Shown in pieces: positions 38,373 to 49,373 of a DNA stretch of 64,000 nucleotides. The notes beneath the pieces were generated by a model. That model made no database searches. It was not told the DNA's origin and was given only the letters and a program-made list of their open reading frames with translations. Origin of the DNA: Pachypanchax playfairii (lineage: Eukaryota; Chordata; Actinopteri; Cyprinodontiformes; Aplocheilidae); assembly GCA_006937955.1 (NCBI GenBank), contig SSNP01000092.1, forward strand, positions 256,537 to 320,536. Direction: 5' to 3'. Positions within the stretch are counted from its first letter, which is position 1, and each line of letters opens with the position of its first letter. Position numbers and translations under genes: made by a program.

Positions 38373-40649
38373 ATGGATTCCATATTTCATGAAAAAGTAG
38401 GTGAAAACATAGAATCCAAGACATTTAACTACACGTATTTACGCTTGTTTATTCAAAGAGCGTTGGCGCTTGTTTCTGTGATTTGTTTATTAGCCGATGT
38501 TCAAACGTTTGTGTTGGTGTTTGACAAGAGTTGTTGCACTGGCAGCTAAAATGCTAACCCACTTACTAAGATGTTGAGAAAAAGTTTATTTTCTGCTGGT
38601 GGTAACAATTTAAATAATCATGTAATAGTCTCAGTAATTACTTTTTTGCCTTGTTTGTAAACGAGCTAGCTTAGCGTAGCTGAAGTGGTTCGCCGTCTAG
38701 CTAACCTAATGTCTGACTTTGTTTTGATTAAGCAGATTTATAAAACAAAGTTTATGAAATTGCACTGTGATGTTAGGGGTTTATCTCTTCATGTTTTTAC
38801 ATTAGTAATCCTTTACTTGCAGCAAGAGGGTTCCCTCTGTGCCCAGCACTGCCTAAACAACCTTTTGCAGGGTGAGTATTTCACACCTGTAGATCTGTCT
38901 TCTATTGCTCATCAGCTTGACGAAGAGGAGAGGATGAGGATGGCAGAGGGGGGTGTGGCCAGTGAGGAATACAGGACTTTCTTACAGGTGAGCTGAGATG
39001 GATAGCTAGTGATGATACAGATTATTAGATGGTAATAACAAACGTGTTTCATTCTATAAATGTGTTTACAGCAACCATCCGGGAACATGGACGACAGTGG
39101 GTTCTTTTCAATACAAGTAAGTTGACCATTTTTTTCCCTTCACTTTAAGTTTTGTAACAACATCTGTAATATTACACTTGTGTTGTTTGTGTGGGTTTTT
39201 TCAGGTAATTAGTAATGCTCTTCGAGTCTGGGGCTTGGAGCTAATCCTCTTTAATAGTCGGGAGTACCAAAGCCTAATGATAAATCCAGTGTAAGATTTT
39301 ATTGGGAAAACTTTGTGGTGTAAGGTGTTGATCAACATTTATGTATAATTTTTAAGCTGATTCCTGTTTTTATCCTTCAGAAATGAGAAAGCCTTCATTT
39401 GCAATTATAAGGAGCACTGGTTCACTATACGGAAACTTGGACAACAGGTAGGATGTGCTCATTTATTTTAACATAATGGCTTTAAATGCATTTGTCTTCA
39501 TATAAACTGTTTTATTACAGTGGTTTAACCTGAATTCACTCTTGACGGGACCAGAATTGATATCAGACACGTATTTAGCACTTTTCCTTGCACAGCTACA
39601 ACAAGAAGGTATTATTGCCATTTATTCACTGCACATTCAGACATTAAATATTAGGAAATAATGACTGTATTTGTGCAGGATATTCCATATTTGTGATCCG
39701 TGGAAATCTCCCTGAGTGTGAGGCAGAGCAGATACTTGGAATCATGAGGGTCCATCAGCAGCAGCGGCCCAGGCTCATTGGAGAAGAAGAAGCCCAGACA
39801 AGTTCGGGGTTTGTGTGTTCAGGTTGTTCATTAAGATCTGACGTGCTTAGAATGAACTCTCGACTCACCTGTGACACCTGATGGGATTTTTACTGTGAGC
39901 AGAAGGTCAGCTGCTCTAGGCCGGACAGAGATGGGTTTTGGTGCTGAGGATGAGGCTGTAGATGAAGATGAAGAACTAAAGCGAGCTCTGGCACTCAGTA
40001 GACAGGACATGGATGTGGAAGATGAAGATGCTGATCTTCGCAGAGCAATACAGCTCAGCATGCAAGGTTAAAAAAAATAAAGATTTCAAAACAATATTTT
40101 AGTAAATTACATTAGTAGTTAGTGTGAATGATAGCTGGTTTTAGTGACTTAAAGGTTTTATTTTGTAGGAGCAGTGATGAGCAACAGATCTTCAGCGTGT
40201 GAAGTGGAAAGTGTAAAATCAGAAAGTCAGGCTGCAGGAAGTGTCACTGGAGGACAAAACGAAGGCCAGAATGAAACGCTGACAGCCGAGGAGCTGAGGA
40301 AGAGGAGGCAGGCCTACTTCGATCGGTAGGATCAACTGAATTTTCTTAGACTCTGTGAATAAAACAAGCTCTTCAACAGCCTCGTATTGATGAAATAATT
40401 AACTGGACGCATGTGTTTTGATAAAAGTCCTCTATTTGCTCTTTAGGCAGCAGCAACAAGCTCAGCCAAACATTCCTCAACAATCGGATACGGTTTCAGC
40501 AGGTGATTCAGCAGAACAAATCAGATTTAGTTTTTAACACATAGAAAATTAAATTCATGTCATGAAAAATGAACCTTTGGCTTCTTTTTCTACCAGGATC
40601 AGGGAGCACTGACTCGGAGGAGGACCAACAACAAAAACCCAGCCAATAA
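38373..40649 (+). CDS. atxn3: Ataxin-3, Josephin-domain deubiquitinase, 11 exons
   Basis: Exons: 38373-38396, 38823-38987, 39072-39116, 39205-39290, 39381-39447, 39521-39608, 39679-39808, 39903-40066, 40169-40325, 40447-40502, 40597-40649; 344 codons plus stop, with the same 11-exon plan as the human gene. Ataxin-3 trims Lys48/Lys63 ubiquitin chains in ERAD and with VCP. The Josephin domain (1 to about 182) has the catalytic triad at exactly the human positions: Cys14 (SLCAQHC), His119 (NYKEHWF) and Asn134 (WFNLNS). Two ubiquitin-interacting motifs follow (ELKRALALSRQDM and DADLRRAIQLSMQ). The polyglutamine site encodes only four Gln (CAG CAG CAA CAA), and the third UIM of the long human isoform is absent. 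The C-terminus ends EEDQQQKPSQ. The stop codon lies inside an AATAAA hexamer. The promoter is shared with ubr1. Confidence 0.97.
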
Positions 40650-42719
40650 AGTTATAAAAGGTGTGTCTGTGTTGTTTACCTGCAGCCTGGATTGAACCCC
40701 CCTCCACATCCCAATCCCACGGGGGTAGCTTTTCTCCCTCTTCTAACCTTTTGCATATGCAAACATAAGGGCAGTCAGTAAGCTGACACGTGGTTCTCCC
40801 TCCCTGTTAGTCGCTGACAGGCCACAGAGAAGAGAAAAGGCAGCACTTTTTCGAATTAAAGTGAAGTTCTGGTTCTGGTTAAAGAGGTGACCACTGGACT
40901 CGAGGACTCACGATGCAGTTAATCCAAGCTTGTAATTGCCTTTTTACCATGGCGCCTTCTACTTCTATTTTATACTTTTTTTAATCTGTTTTTTTTTTTT
41001 CCTTTGACATGAAAAAGACCATGTGGAGGGTGTGTTTAAATGTTTGGATGTTGAAGGGCCATTCTGTGTGAGCAGTATGAGACCAATGTTTAGATAAAAG
41101 CTTTACACTCAACTACAGATCCTTCTTTTGTTTTGAATTGAAGTTTGCGCAACACAAAAAAGTAAGAAAAAACCAAACCCACCAGAACACAATGATAAAA
41201 TTCAGTAATATTTTGTTGCATTGACCATTTCATCAACATGGTACAGATGGTTTGTAGAAACTAGAAAGCAGTATATTTTTGATGATATCAGATTTTTATT
41301 TTCTTTAAATGTGCAAGTAGATGTGAAATAATCCCAAATCAAAAAATGAAGGGGGTTTTGTTTACGTGCATGTTCCTCAACTGTTGTCCATGTCTCGATA
41401 TGTACAGTAGAAGGGAGCAAAGAAGTAACTGGCTCACTGAAACTGCAGCTGACGGATCAATAGAATTACTTATTGTTTTCTGCAGAGTGTGATCAATTAC
41501 TACCTGTCCAACGTGTCCAACTGGTCTTTAAACACTGATTTCTCCTTCTTAGAAATTGTTATTAAAATACTTAGTGATGTGATGAAGAAAATACATTATC
41601 AACAGTGACTAAAAAACAGATGATCCCTGTACTCATGCATGTTACAACCCACGAAATACTCGTTTAATTGCAATAAATAGACTCTTCCAGTAATATAGTG
41701 CAAAACACTGATTTACATTTGTTTCCTTGAGTTAAACACATTAAGTGAAATGTCAGGTCAATATATTCAGACATAATAAAGGAAATCATCAATTTGTAAA
41801 AAGGAAAATCCAAAAAGAGCAAAAACATGAAATAATTGGTTGCACTTCAAAGACTTTTGAAAACTTAGTCATATTTTAATGTTAGAAACTGTAACCAGAT
41901 TCTCTGTATTATGTTTTCTCTTGTGTTGAAAAGACCACATTACAGCACTTACACACTTTGTTAAAAAATAGTGTTTTCTGGAACCAATGACCATTTTGTG
42001 AGAGAATTATTTTGCAACAAGATCCATGGTTTTCATTATTTGTCTTGATCAGCTGTAGATTTCTGTTTAAATGCACTTGTGTGAGCGTAAAACATGTCGG
42101 TAGTTGGGTTTTTATTATCGTTGCGTTATTTTCAACCACTTCTTTCTCACTGTAAGTACTGTTCTTGTTTCATGTTTGCACAGTTTGTTTGTTTTTTTTT
42201 CATATAATATATTGGTTAGTGTTTCAGGATTAAAGTGATATTAACTCATGTAACATGTGTCATGTTTCATTTATTGTTTGATGGTTTTTATTACATCATC
42301 TCTGGAATAAAGACATTTGTGTGGAAGATAAGCAAACAAGGTTGATCTGATGGGGATTTTTTAAGTTTTTTTTTTGTTCACAGTCTTTAACATTGAACAT
42401 ATAAAAGGTAATAAATGTTTCTGTATTTTGCATTTAATACATAATGTCAACCACTGGTAATAAATCCAATTAGATGCTCTCAGCTGATGCTGTCAAACTA
42501 CCTATCCACACACAGCTGTAGCCATTTAGACAATTATCTAATTAATTATATTTAATTTATGTCCATTTCACACTCATCCTGCTTTAATTAGTTCTTAAAC
42601 TTCTAATAAAATCAAACAGCACCCCTCTGCTTATTTACAAGGTTTGTTAAAGCGCATTTAACTAAGAAAGTTTCTGAAAAACAATCATCATCTCAGGTTG
42701 ATGATGTCAGAGATGACAG
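40650..42719. other. atxn3 3' flank and intergenic DNA before the serpin
   Basis: No exon seen. It probably contains a long atxn3 3' UTR: a canonical AATAAA at 42306-42311 could end it, besides the hexamer overlapping the stop at 40645-40650. Otherwise AT-rich, with poly(T) runs near 40980-41000 and 42190. Confidence 0.45.
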
Positions 42720-42976
42720 TTTAAATACCCTCCCAAAATCAGGAAGCGCTCACCAGCTTCATTCCTGCACGGTGAGTCTGAGCAAACACTTACATTTTGT
42801 TATAATGTTGACTAGAACACGCTGCTAAGATTAAAATATACAGGCCAGTGAACTAAGCGAGGTTCTCACCCACTTTGTTCCATCTTGTTAATGAGTAACC
42901 ATCAGAGCACACTTGTACTTTGTTTCCCCAAATAATAGATGGAGGTTTTAGAAATCGTTTGGCTCAAGCTGAAAGG
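42720..42976 (+). promoter_or_regulatory. Serpin promoter with TATA-like box and upstream exons
   Basis: TTTAAATA at 42720-42727 is followed about 45 bp later by a donor (CACG, then GTGAGT at 42772), consistent with a short untranslated first exon. A second small exon, 42940-42976, has good splice borders and begins with ATG. It joins in frame to the main serpin exon at 43111, so translation could begin upstream of the signal peptide. Confidence 0.5.
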
Positions 42977-43142
42977 TACGTAACACCGCTTTTGTTTCTG
43001 CATTTAAATTTAATCTAGTTAAAAGGTGTTTTGTGATGAACTAATTACTTGACAAAATCAAGAGATGTGATCTGCTTACTGTGTAGTATTTTAATGTCTT
43101 AATGTTTCAGGTTTTTCCCTCAACCCTTCCCCGATTTGGGTG

Positions 43143-44667
43143 ATGGCAGTACCTAAAATGAAAATGGCTTTCATCTTCCTTGCCTGTTTTTGCTTCTTCA
43201 CTCCTGCCCATCAAGCACCACTTTCAAACATCACAATCTCAGATCTTTCTTACAAAAACATGGATTTTGCAATCAACCTTTACAGAAAAATCTCAAATTA
43301 CAACGACAAGAACATCTTTTTCTCACCTTTGAGCGTCTCTACGAGTTTCACTGCTCTCTTAATGGCTTCTGGTGGCGCCACACGCGAGGAGATCCTAAAC
43401 GGGCTGAACCTGAAGCAGCTGGAGGTGGCCAACCAGACAGACTTCATCCCGAGCCTTTTTCAACTCCTTCAAGAGAACGTTTCACAAAATGGTTCTTTGG
43501 AACTGGAGCAAAGCATGACCCTCTTCGTCCAGCAGCAGTTCGAGGTGGCGAAGTCATTCGAAGACAAAATGACGACGTTTTTTAATGCCAGCATCAAAAC
43601 AATAGATTTCACTGACACAAAGAGAAGTATCAGTATCATAAATGAATACATCAGGCAGAAGACGAAGGACAAAATTACTGAGATGATTTCAACCCTGGAT
43701 GAGACGACTCAGATTATGTTAATCAACAGTATTTACTTCCAGGGTGAGTTGAATCATTGAGTTCACCTTTGCCCTTAAGTGTTCTCAGTCAATAATGTTT
43801 ATCCTCTACAGGAGCCTGGCAGATCCCATTTAATGTCAATGCAACTGAGACTGGTGCTTTTCACATTGACAACTACAATATTGTGCAAGTGTCCATGATG
43901 GTTAAAGAGGACAAGTTCTACACGATGGAAGACGTTCCCCTTGGAGCCAGAGTCCTGAAGCTGCCATACCAGGGAGGCGTTTCCATGCTCATCCTGCTTC
44001 CCAACAAAGGTGTGGACTACACAGTCATCGATGATGAGATCACTGCTGAACGGTTCCTCATTTGGATCAAAGAGCTGCGCAAAATGTGAGTTTAGCTAAA
44101 CCTTTGACTGAAAATGTCATTTTGAAACCTTGTCCAGTTTTTCTTTTACAACCATTTTAAAAATATGCTACAAAAAGTCAAAGAATTGGCAAATCTTTCA
44201 CATTTGCAGGATATCAGAATAACGTCACGTCTCATTCACAGAAAACTGGAAGTCACAATGCCAAAATTCAAGCTGGAGCGTTCCTACGCCCTGCAAAATA
44301 TTCTCCCAGACATGGGCATAACCAGTCTCTTCAGTAGTTCTGCTAATCTGACTGGACTCGGAATTGACAAAGGCCTCATGGTGTCAGAGGTCAGTTTCAT
44401 CATGTTAACTATAAACTACAGCATGCTGCTGCTGCCTCATTCTGAAGACTTTATTTAATACCTGTTACGTTTCAGGTGCTGCACAAAGCTGTGATTGAGG
44501 TAGATGAAACGGGAACGACTGCAGCTGCTGTGACAACAGTCGGCATCATTCCTTATTCCCTGCCGAGGATGTTTATTGTCAACAGGCCGTTCTTCTTTTT
44601 CTTATATCATGAAGAAACAAATGCCCTGCTGTTCATGGGCAGGGTGATTGATCCCACCAAGAACTGA
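43143..44667 (+). CDS. serpina10: Clade A serpin, serpina10 (protein Z-dependent protease inhibitor)-like
   Basis: Coding exons 43143-43743 (the exon itself begins at 43111), 43812-44085, 44242-44389 and 44476-44667 give 404 codons plus stop. The product is a secreted serpin fold with an N-terminal hydrophobic signal (KMAFIFLACFCFFTPAHQ) and several NxS/T sequons. The hinge (EVDETGTTAAAVT) has small residues, as expected of an inhibitory serpin. Counting from the hinge Gly-Thr, the reactive-loop scissile pair falls on Tyr-Ser (IIPYSLPR), the unusual P1-P1' pair of mammalian protein Z-dependent protease inhibitor, which inactivates factor Xa on membranes and factor XIa. The C-terminal NRPFFFFLYHEETNALLFMGRV is the usual serpin signature region. 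An upstream in-frame exon would add 23 residues before this start. A serpina1-type paralogue remains possible, but the loop favours serpina10. Confidence 0.88.
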
Positions 44668-44725
44668 TCCTTTTCACAGTTTGAGCTCTGACGAGCCTTA
44701 TTAATGTTCTCTTGACGAACAACTG

Positions 44726-44731
44726 AATAAA
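44726..44731 (+). terminator. Polyadenylation signal AATAAA, serpina10-like gene
   Basis: The hexamer is in a short ATAA repeat 59 bp after the stop codon. The spacing suits a compact 3' UTR. Confidence 0.6.
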
Positions 44732-44884
44732 TAAATAAATGCCTTTTCTGGTCTTTGTAATCAAGTAACTTGTTGATGTTTTTAGTCATAATTCTAAAGC
44801 TGCATATGAACAAATTTCCATGAGAATTTCAGAGTTGTGCTGCATTAAATGTTGACCATAAAATTTAAATGGTATCTGGCATGT

Positions 44885-45265
44885 ACTTGTATAGCACTCT
44901 ACTTTAGTCAGATGACGCCCAAAGCCCTTAACACTAGTTTATCATTCCCGCATGTCTTGTGATAGTAGACACAGCTGTCCTTGGACACACAGAGACGAGG
45001 CTGCCAGACACCAGTGCTACCAGACCCTTTGACCACCACCAAACAGGCAGGGTGGGTGACTTGTCTTGCCCAAGGACACAATGGCCAAGCCATCTTATTT
45101 CTGAGCTGAGCAGGGAAACCAGTGATTCTCCTTACCAGACCACCTGCACTACAGCCACAGCCACCCCAATTTAAAAAATTGTAATTTTATTGATGAAACA
45201 ACCTTAGGTTTTCTCTCAATGTAAGTCGCTTTGGATAAAAGCGTCTGCTAAATGACAGTAGTAGT
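44885..45265 (+). repeat. Teleost dispersed repeat plus SINE-like tail
   Basis: From about 44885 the sequence matches a very common teleost repeat that I know by pattern: TTGTATAGCACTCTAC, then CTTGCCCAAGGACACAATGG, then a degenerate ACCAGACCACCTGCACTAC...CCACAGCCACCCC. At 45222-45258 comes GTAAGTCGCTTTGGATAAAA followed by GCGTCTGCTAAATGAC, the conserved tail shared by several fish SINE/LINE families. Short AGT repeats follow. I cannot give a library name or exact ends. Confidence 0.7.
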
Positions 45266-45670
45266 AGTAGGTTTTAGTGTGTGTGTGGTACAAAACCCAC
45301 TGCAGATTTAAGACCATTTACTCAAATGTAAAAATTAAAAACCTAAGTTAATTTTGAGACTTCTCTCTGAAAAGCTGTAAAATATACTTCTTTTTTTTTT
45401 TTTTTTCCCTCCCTATGCTTACAAAAATGGCCTCTAATAATTTCAATAATGTAGTTGCAATAAAATTTACTACTGCCCTTTAAAAGTAAAACTAAGAATT
45501 TGATCTAAATTGAAAGTCTAGAATTTTATGTACAATCCCTGAATAAAAAATATTAAAGGGTTAATCTTTGTCTAAAACTTACATGAATGGAGGAACCCAT
45601 AGATTTTTTTTCCTTTTACGACTAATGCGGTCATGCCTGTTAATCTTTGTTAAATAAAGTTTTTTTCAAA

Positions 45671-45715
45671 TTACGTCACAACACTGTCATGGCGGCGCCC
45701 TCGTGTCACGCGTAG
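45671..45715 (+). promoter_or_regulatory. ddx24 promoter/5' leader: CRE-like site, ATGGCGGC element and uORF
   Basis: TTACGTCA at 45671-45678 is a CREB/ATF-type site. TCATGGCGGC at 45687-45696 resembles a YY1 element and also starts an 8-codon upstream frame (45689-45715, MAAPSCHA then stop). A likely 5' UTR intron runs from about 45755 (CCGAG then GTATTT) to a TTGTGTCAG acceptor near 45931. Assignment to ddx24 is by position. Confidence 0.5.
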
Positions 45716-45947
45716 AAGTAATGTTTTGAAACTTCCAGAAATAGCTTAAAACCGAGGTATTTGTATTTAACTGTTGACGATTATCTTTAAAGCTAATTAT
45801 CCTAAAATCAATTTTATAATTAAGTCTTTTTATTTGTCGTTTTTAACTTTGTGGTTTCATCAAAAACACACGCGGTTGAAACCACTCAGCGTTACGATAA
45901 TAACTGGATATTGCGTTGAATCTCTTGTGTCAGTTTCTCAAGTAAAA

Positions 45948-48900
45948 ATGAAAGTAAGAATTAAATCTAAAACTAAGCGTGTGTCGTCTGGGCTGAAGAG
46001 GCCAGTCAAACGGAGCATCGAGATGAGAGGCGAGTGGAAATGTGTGGATCCAAGTCTCTTCTCAGACCCGGCGGGCCTGGAGGATCTGGTGTGTTTCGAA
46101 GAGCTGACAGATTACCGTCTGATAGACAGCAAGAAAGCTGCAGCCAAAGCACAGAAAGAGCGGAAAAGGAAAAGAAATGTCGAAAAAAATGCTGGAGATG
46201 TTGAGAGCAAAGAGGAGGAAAACACAACAGAACCAGCAGTGAAAAAGGCAAAAAAGAAAAGAAAAAACAAGAAAATGGCAGCAAATAAACCAATAGCATC
46301 AGAAGGGAATGATGAAGCCGTGACACAAAAGGATAAAACCACTGATCAGGAGAGTAAAGCAGCGAGTGAAGAAGCAACAAATGAAACAGCTGATATCTCA
46401 GACCAAAAACAACCAGACGACTCGGTTAGAAGGGACAAAAAGAATAAAAAGAAATTAAAGCAGCAGAAGGACACAGATATGGACTCAAAAGCTTCGTCAG
46501 AAGTGGAAAAATCCAGTCAAGATAAACCATTAAAGCCTCCCAAAAAGCAAACCAAGAACTGGACAAACGCAGCCCTTTCTGGTGCAGATGATAAGAATTC
46601 GGATGTGAGTGCTTGGAAGGGCCTGTTTGTGCCCTCACCTGTGCTGAAGGCGCTGAGCAGTCTGGGATTCAGTTCACCAACACCAATTCAAGCGCTGGCT
46701 CTGCCTCCAGCCATCAGAGATCGGATGGATATACTAGGAGCAGCTGAGACCGGTCAGTTCAGAACCCTCTCGTCTATCTTTAATCATTAATATTACTGTC
46801 TAACAACATTCTGCTAATGTGCATTTGCAGGAAGTGGGAAGACTTTGGCTTTTGGGATTCCCATGATCCACAACATCCTGGAGTGGACAAATGACGCAGA
46901 AAAAGCTCAAAATGATGACACAGAACCAGAATCGATTGTGGAGAGTTTGTATTTACCGTCTGTGAAAGAGTCCGCGCCATCTGAGGATCAAGATGACGGC
47001 GAATCAGAAGAAGAGGAAGCAGATGATCAGGATGAGCCGCTCGGATGTGTCAAAGTCATTGAAAACGTGGAGTTTGATTTTGAGGAAAAGCCCCCCAGCG
47101 GTCGGAGTCGACCTCTCCTCGGTCTGGTTCTCACTCCCACCAGGGAGCTGGCTGTCCAGGTCAAACACCACATAGACGCTGTCGCCAAATTTACTGGTCA
47201 GTCTGTCCGGTTCCGTCTGTTCACAGATCTATATGTGAATAATGTTTCTCAGTGCTTCTCTCGTGTGCGTCTGTGTTACAGATATTAAAACAGCCATAGT
47301 TGTGGGTGGAATGGCACAGCAGAAACAGAGAAGGATGTTAAAACGCAGCCCCGAGATCGTTATTGCCACTCCAGGACGACTGTGGGATTTAATCAAGGAG
47401 AGACATCCTCATCTGTTCAACCTCAAACAGCTGAAGTAAGACAGTTCAAACTTCTTTAGGATAAGTTTTATTAAAATATGTTGTATAATGTGACCACAGA
47501 CTGAACAAGCACTCGGTAAATCTCCATTATTTGAGACTTTCTTAATTTCCTCTAAAATTCTAGCATCAATAGTTGAACTATAATCCTCTTATTGTCTGTT
47601 TTAAGTTGAATTTTTTAAACCGTTCTTGGTTTTGTTACATTCCAGGTGTTTGGTCATCGATGAAGCCGACCGAATGGTTGAGAGAGGTCACTTTGCGGAG
47701 CTGGAGAGTCTGCTGGAGATGCTGAACACAACACACTTCAATCCTGCCAGACAAACGTTTGTGTTCTCTGCCACTCTGACGATGGCTCACGCTCTGCCCA
47801 GCCGCCTCCTGCAGAAGAGGAAGAACGTGGACAAGAGAAGCAAACTGGAAGTTCTCATGGAGAAGGTGGGAATCAAGTCCAAACCCAAGGTCATTGACCT
47901 CACCAGGAAGGAGGCCACGGTGGAGACGCTGACTGAAACTCAGATCCACTGTCAGAAAGACGAGAAGGACTTCTACCTGTATTACTTCCTGCTTCAGTAT
48001 CCCGGACGCACCATGGTGTTCGCCAACAGCATCGACTGTATCAAGAGACTCAACTCTCTGCTGGTGATCTTGGATTGTTCTCCGCTGCCTCTGCACGCCA
48101 ACATGCACCAGAAACAACGCCTCAAAAACTTGGAAAGGTTTGCAGAGAGGGAGAAGTAAGTCGCGCACGTTAGCATTAGCATCCTGCAGGTTTTCAGTTT
48201 GGATACATCTGAACATCGATCTCTCATTAAGCTCTAAATTCACACTTTTTCACCTGTAGTTGTGTTCTTCTGACAACTGATGTGGCAGCGAGAGGTCTGG
48301 ACATCCCCGATGTTCAACATGTTATCCACTACCAGGTAAACCTTAAACTTATTTATAGACAGAATACTCTTCATCTTCTGTAAGTATCTTTGTAAATATC
48401 TTTAATCATGTTCAACAGGTTCCTAGAACATCTGAGACTTACGTCCACCGGAGTGGCAGAACAGCAAGAGCCACTAAAGAGGGTCTGAGTTTGCTCCTCG
48501 TCGGCCCAGACGACATGATGCATTTCAGAAAGATCTACAAGACTCTGGGAAAAGACGAGGAGCTTCCTGTGTTCCCCGTAGACACCAGGTGCATGGAAGC
48601 CATCAAGGTGAGGCCTAAGAAGCCCAAGAACATACTAAAATATAAGTGCTTCTTAAACTAACCCAATACAAAAAAACAAACACATCTAGAGGCTGATGGG
48701 ATGCTTTAAGTCTCCATGGTTACAGGAGTTTATTTGGATACATATTTACAGATTTAAACTTTTACATCAGATTTTGATGGAATCATTAATTGTGTCACTC
48801 CACAGGAGCGAGTGAACCTCGCCAGAAAGATAGAAAAGGTCGAGTACTACAACAGCAAAGAGAAGCAGCACGACTCCTGGTTCAGACAAGCTGCCGAGGC

Positions 48901-49283
48901 CCTGGAGTTGGACCTGGATGATGATCTTTTACTTGGTAAGACCATCATAAGTCCCGCCCACTAAAGCACGTTTTAAAACAGATGAATGAGGTGACATGAT
49001 GTCCACAGGTGGCGCCAGAGAAGAGGACGCAGACAGAGAGCAGCAGAAGATGGTGAAGGGGATGAAGAAGCACCTGAAGCATCTGATCTCTCAGCCTGTG
49101 TTCAAGGGTGTGATGAAAACCAAGTACCCCACTCAAATGGGAACGCTCCCCCTGCCTCACACACCCGCTGCAGGGAGGCAGTGCGCCCTGAGTAGAGTTT
49201 CAGCACAGAAGAAGAAAGACAAGCTAAAGAAAAATCTTCAGTTAAAACAGAAAAACCAGAAGAAAGTAAAGCAAGTGAGTTAG
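45948..49283 (+). CDS. ddx24: ATP-dependent RNA helicase DDX24 (DEAD-box), 8 coding exons
   Basis: Exons: 45948-46752, 46831-47196, 47282-47435, 47646-48155, 48260-48335, 48419-48607, 48806-48935, 49009-49283; 834 codons plus stop (human 859). DDX24 is a nucleolar DEAD-box protein (yeast Mak5 family) in large-subunit ribosome biogenesis. The N-terminus has the ECVDPSLF-like segment (WKCVDPSLF), LVCFEELTDY and a long Lys/Glu-rich low-complexity region. The helicase core follows: FSSPTPIQ (Q motif), AAETGSGKT (Walker A, split by intron 1 after the second Gly-encoding base), a family-typical acidic insertion, LTPTRELA, VIDEADRM, FSATL, RTMVFANS, LLTTDVAARGLD and VHRSGRTAR. The tail is Lys-rich. 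The start at 45948 matches the family N-terminus (MKVRIKSKTK). Its stop lies only 90 bp from the convergent otub2 stop. Confidence 0.97.
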
Positions 49284-49354
49284 GAGGAATTCATGTCTTA
49301 CATAATGAACTGTGTATAAAGATCTTCATTAATGAGTCCAAAAGTCTGACTTGA

Positions 49355-49360
49355 TTTATT
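49355..49360 (-). terminator. Polyadenylation signal AATAAA (minus strand), otub2
   Basis: TTTATT on the plus strand, 13 bp beyond the otub2 stop. If used, it gives a 3' UTR of only about 30-40 nt. It lies inside the tail-to-tail gap with ddx24. Confidence 0.5.
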
Positions 49361-49373
49361 CAAACAGGAAGTG

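Noticed and set aside
46006..46380. Minus-strand Leu/Phe-rich open frame in ddx24 exon 1
   Set aside because: Antisense of the Lys/Glu-rich low-complexity ddx24 N-terminus.
47635..48243. Minus-strand open frame of 202 codons in ddx24
   Set aside because: Shadow of exon 4 of ddx24, whose helicase motifs are on the plus strand.
49355..49373. Missing 3' UTR as evidence that otub2 is truncated
   Set aside because: All catalytic residues and the usual C-terminal length are present; the short tail is explained by a nearby AATAAA.
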